From: CBDFGQ01 sp965247295
GTDB lineage: Bacteria > Chloroflexota > Dehalococcoidia > Lucifugimonadales > JAGWBF01
Direction: 5' to 3'
Length of the DNA: 64,000 bases
Assembly: GCA_965247295.1 (NCBI GenBank)
Contig: CBDFGQ010000008.1
Location: 62,001-126,000 of the forward strand
The position numbers and the translations under genes were made by a program. Within the stretch, counting starts at the first letter, position 1. Every line of letters starts with the position of its first letter. The notes beneath the pieces were generated by a model. It searched no databases and had not been told where the DNA came from. It worked only from the letters and a program-made list of their open reading frames with translations. This document shows positions 62,903-64,000 of the stretch, one piece after another.

Positions 62903-63247
62903 CTATACCTCAGATGTGTCCCTTTCGCTGACGGCCTGCGCCCGTTTGTTCAACTCTGTCTGAGTAATAAACCAGACAGCAGGAGAGAAGACAAGCCACA
63001 GGATGAATATGACCCACCTGTTGATGCTTCCGTCCGTGAGAGCCTCTACTGCCTCACCTTGCTTATATTCAGCATATAAATTGACGAAAGGGATGAGAGA
63101 AAGTAGAGTCCATAAACCAGGGCTGCCATCCAGACCTTTGTACTCGACCATCTCCTTTGAGGTGACATAGAACCAATAGATGCCGTAGATACCCAAGGTA
63201 ATTATCATCAGTAAAACCTGCATCCCCATGCTACGCTGCTTGATCAT
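62903..63247 (-). CDS. DUF4234-type membrane protein
   Basis: A 114-residue protein with three hydrophobic segments: MQVLLMIITLGIYGIYWFYV, GLWTLLSLIPFVNLYAEYKQ and INRWVIFILWLVFSPAVWFI. The TLGIYGIYWFY motif followed by SKEMV is characteristic of DUF4234 (bacteriocin- or signal-linked small membrane proteins of unknown role). It sits in the mobile region between repressor sequences and may be cargo or a membrane partner. ATG at 63247 with GGAGAG upstream. Confidence 0.7.
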   Translation of the reverse strand: MIKQRSMGMQVLLMIITLGIYGIYWFYVTSKEMVEYKGLDGSPGLWTLLSLIPFVNLYAEYKQGEAVEALTDGSINRWVIFILWLVFSPAVWFITQTELNKRAQAVSERDTSEV

Positions 63248-63322
63248 GCTCTCTCCTTACCAAGTATCCTATCAATTCGCCCTATGGCGCGGGCCTTATT
63301 CATTGTCATAGCTTCTACTCCC

Positions 63323-63658
63323 CTATAGCGTCCTCGCCGCCCACCGCACCTCGCCGATGATCTCGGTGTCGTTGGCCCAGGGCACAGGCTCCCAATCTTC
63401 ATTGTCACTCTCGATCCGCCAGTTCCCCTCTTCGTCTCTGCCCACCCGCTTGACCACCAGGCCGTCCTCGGTACGCATGACGAAGATGCGCCCAGCCCTC
63501 CGCTGCCGCCGCCTCTGGCTACGGTCCACCAGGACCGAGCATCCGTTTGGAAGGGTTGGTTCCATCGAATTGCCGCGGACGCTAATGACGTTGCACTGAG
63601 TGGGGTCAATGGCGTGGCGATCTAGCCAGTCATTGCGGAACCATAGGCGTCCAACCAC
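63323..63658 (-). CDS. S24 peptidase-domain (LexA/CI-type) repressor, N-terminus missing
   Basis: A 111-codon frame encoding the S24 domain only. The Ser nucleophile is in VISVRGNSMEPTLPNGCSVL and the general-base Lys in GLVVKRVGRDEEGN; it ends IIGEVRWAARTL. Phage repressors of this type have an N-terminal helix-turn-helix, which is absent. Upstream in-frame codons continue as AAAGGGAEVYDETVVGRLWF, the usual linker into the domain, and then meet an IS3-type transposase end near 63709. The gene was therefore most likely truncated by that insertion. The GTG start at 63658 is formal. Confidence 0.75.
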   Translation of the reverse strand: MVGRLWFRNDWLDRHAIDPTQCNVISVRGNSMEPTLPNGCSVLVDRSQRRRQRRAGRIFVMRTEDGLVVKRVGRDEEGNWRIESDNEDWEPVPWANDTEIIGEVRWAARTL

Positions 63659-63708
63659 CGTCTCGTCGTATACTTCCGCTCCACCTCCAGCCGCAGCAGT
63701 GTTGGGTG

Positions 63709-64000
63709 TCAGCGGTTTTGGACAGTTCTGGGTCCGAGAGATTGGGGTGAAGAAGCTCCTGGTTTGAGGGTTTCTCTGACCTCCTGATTGTACCGCCTCC
63801 GCCGGTCAAAAGTCTCTCGCTGTACCTCCTTCCTCTGGGCTAGAATTGCCTCCAGACGGCCTTCCAGCACGTCAGCCGGAGTTACAACCCTGAGCGCCTG
63901 ATGATATCTTCGGTAGTTGTAGAACTCGACGAAGTCCCGGATGGCCGCCTCCAGGTCTTCCACCACCTCGTATGGCACCTGGTTAATGTCGTCTTTGAGG
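63709..64000 (-). CDS. IS3-type transposase, C-terminal part (runs off window)
   Basis: The minus frame is open to the window edge and reads LKDDINQVPYEVVEDLEAAI, then FVEFYNYRRYHQALRVVTPA, DVLEGRLEAILAQRKE. The YNYRRYHQAL and TPADV motifs are characteristic of the end of the rve/integrase-core domain of IS3-like transposases. The catalytic DDE residues lie outside the window. It ends about 50 bp from the S24 gene and probably truncated it. Confidence 0.8.
   Translation of the reverse strand, partial: LKDDINQVPYEVVEDLEAAIRDFVEFYNYRRYHQALRVVTPADVLEGRLEAILAQRKEVQRETFDRRRRYNQEVRETLKPGASSPQSLGPRTVQNR

Noticed and set aside
62771..63079. 102-codon plus-strand frame
   Set aside because: It overlaps the DUF4234 gene on the other strand, which has a recognisable membrane motif and ribosome-binding site.

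Overview
The window looks like a chromosomal segment of a GC-rich bacterium, most likely a Chloroflexota of the Dehalococcoidia/SAR202 type, probably from a metagenome assembly. This is inferred from expanded families of TrzA/AtzA-like amidohydrolases and peptide-type ABC transporters, lipoproteins with (V/I)EKEV-rich or Thr/Pro-rich stalks, DUF1800 and NHL proteins, an archaeal-looking MetRS and frequent GTG/TTG starts. No rRNA or species marker is present, so the assignment stays tentative.

1-28.3 kb is a paralog array. It holds four TrzA/AtzA-type amidohydrolases (5517, 7965, 12108, 22324), three family-5 solute-binding lipoproteins (9834, 14151, 24128), two DppB/DppC permease pairs (15983/16968, 26357/27341) and two scars of further DppC genes. 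Two copies of a DUF1800-NHL propeller pair sit on opposite strands (1.4-2.9 kb and 18.1-20.7 kb). No ABC ATPase is encoded. The amidohydrolases have no signal peptide, so the likely scheme is capture by the lipoprotein, import by the permeases with an ATPase encoded elsewhere, and hydrolysis or deamination in the cytosol. Amidohydrolases 3 and 4 are a mosaic: promoter, N-terminus and C-terminal two thirds are nearly identical, while a central block differs. An alpha/beta hydrolase, a secreted protein, RadC and a metallo-beta-lactamase-fold enzyme are interspersed.

28.4-43.0 kb is mostly housekeeping. On the plus strand lie rsmI, a thioredoxin-like protein, metG, a polyprenyl diphosphate synthase and a HAD hydrolase. 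On the minus strand lie a YtcJ-type amidohydrolase and the run hypothetical-tyrA-aroA-gmk-lipA-CAP lipoprotein. lipA carries a 25-bp insertion that matches the neighbouring CAP gene, and the CAP gene contains a 200-bp tandem duplication. Both break the reading frame and need checking against reads.

43.2-58.8 kb holds a giant secreted subtilisin-like protease split by a 178-bp MITE, a Thr/Pro-rich lipoprotein, and a degradation cluster (fused hydantoinase/oxoprolinase A-B, SelA-like PLP enzyme, flavin-dependent oxidoreductase, cyclase-family hydrolase, TPR protein).

58.8-64.0 kb is a mobile region. A decayed integrase interrupted by an IS5-type element lies on one side of tRNA-Thr(CGT), and an intact integrase lies on the other. 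Beyond it are small cargo genes, two S24-type repressor remnants or genes, and an IS3-type transposase cut by the window edge. The MITE at 44 kb and the IS at 59 kb share terminal inverted repeats and the same YTAR target-duplication pattern, so the IS is the probable source of the transposase that moved the MITE.
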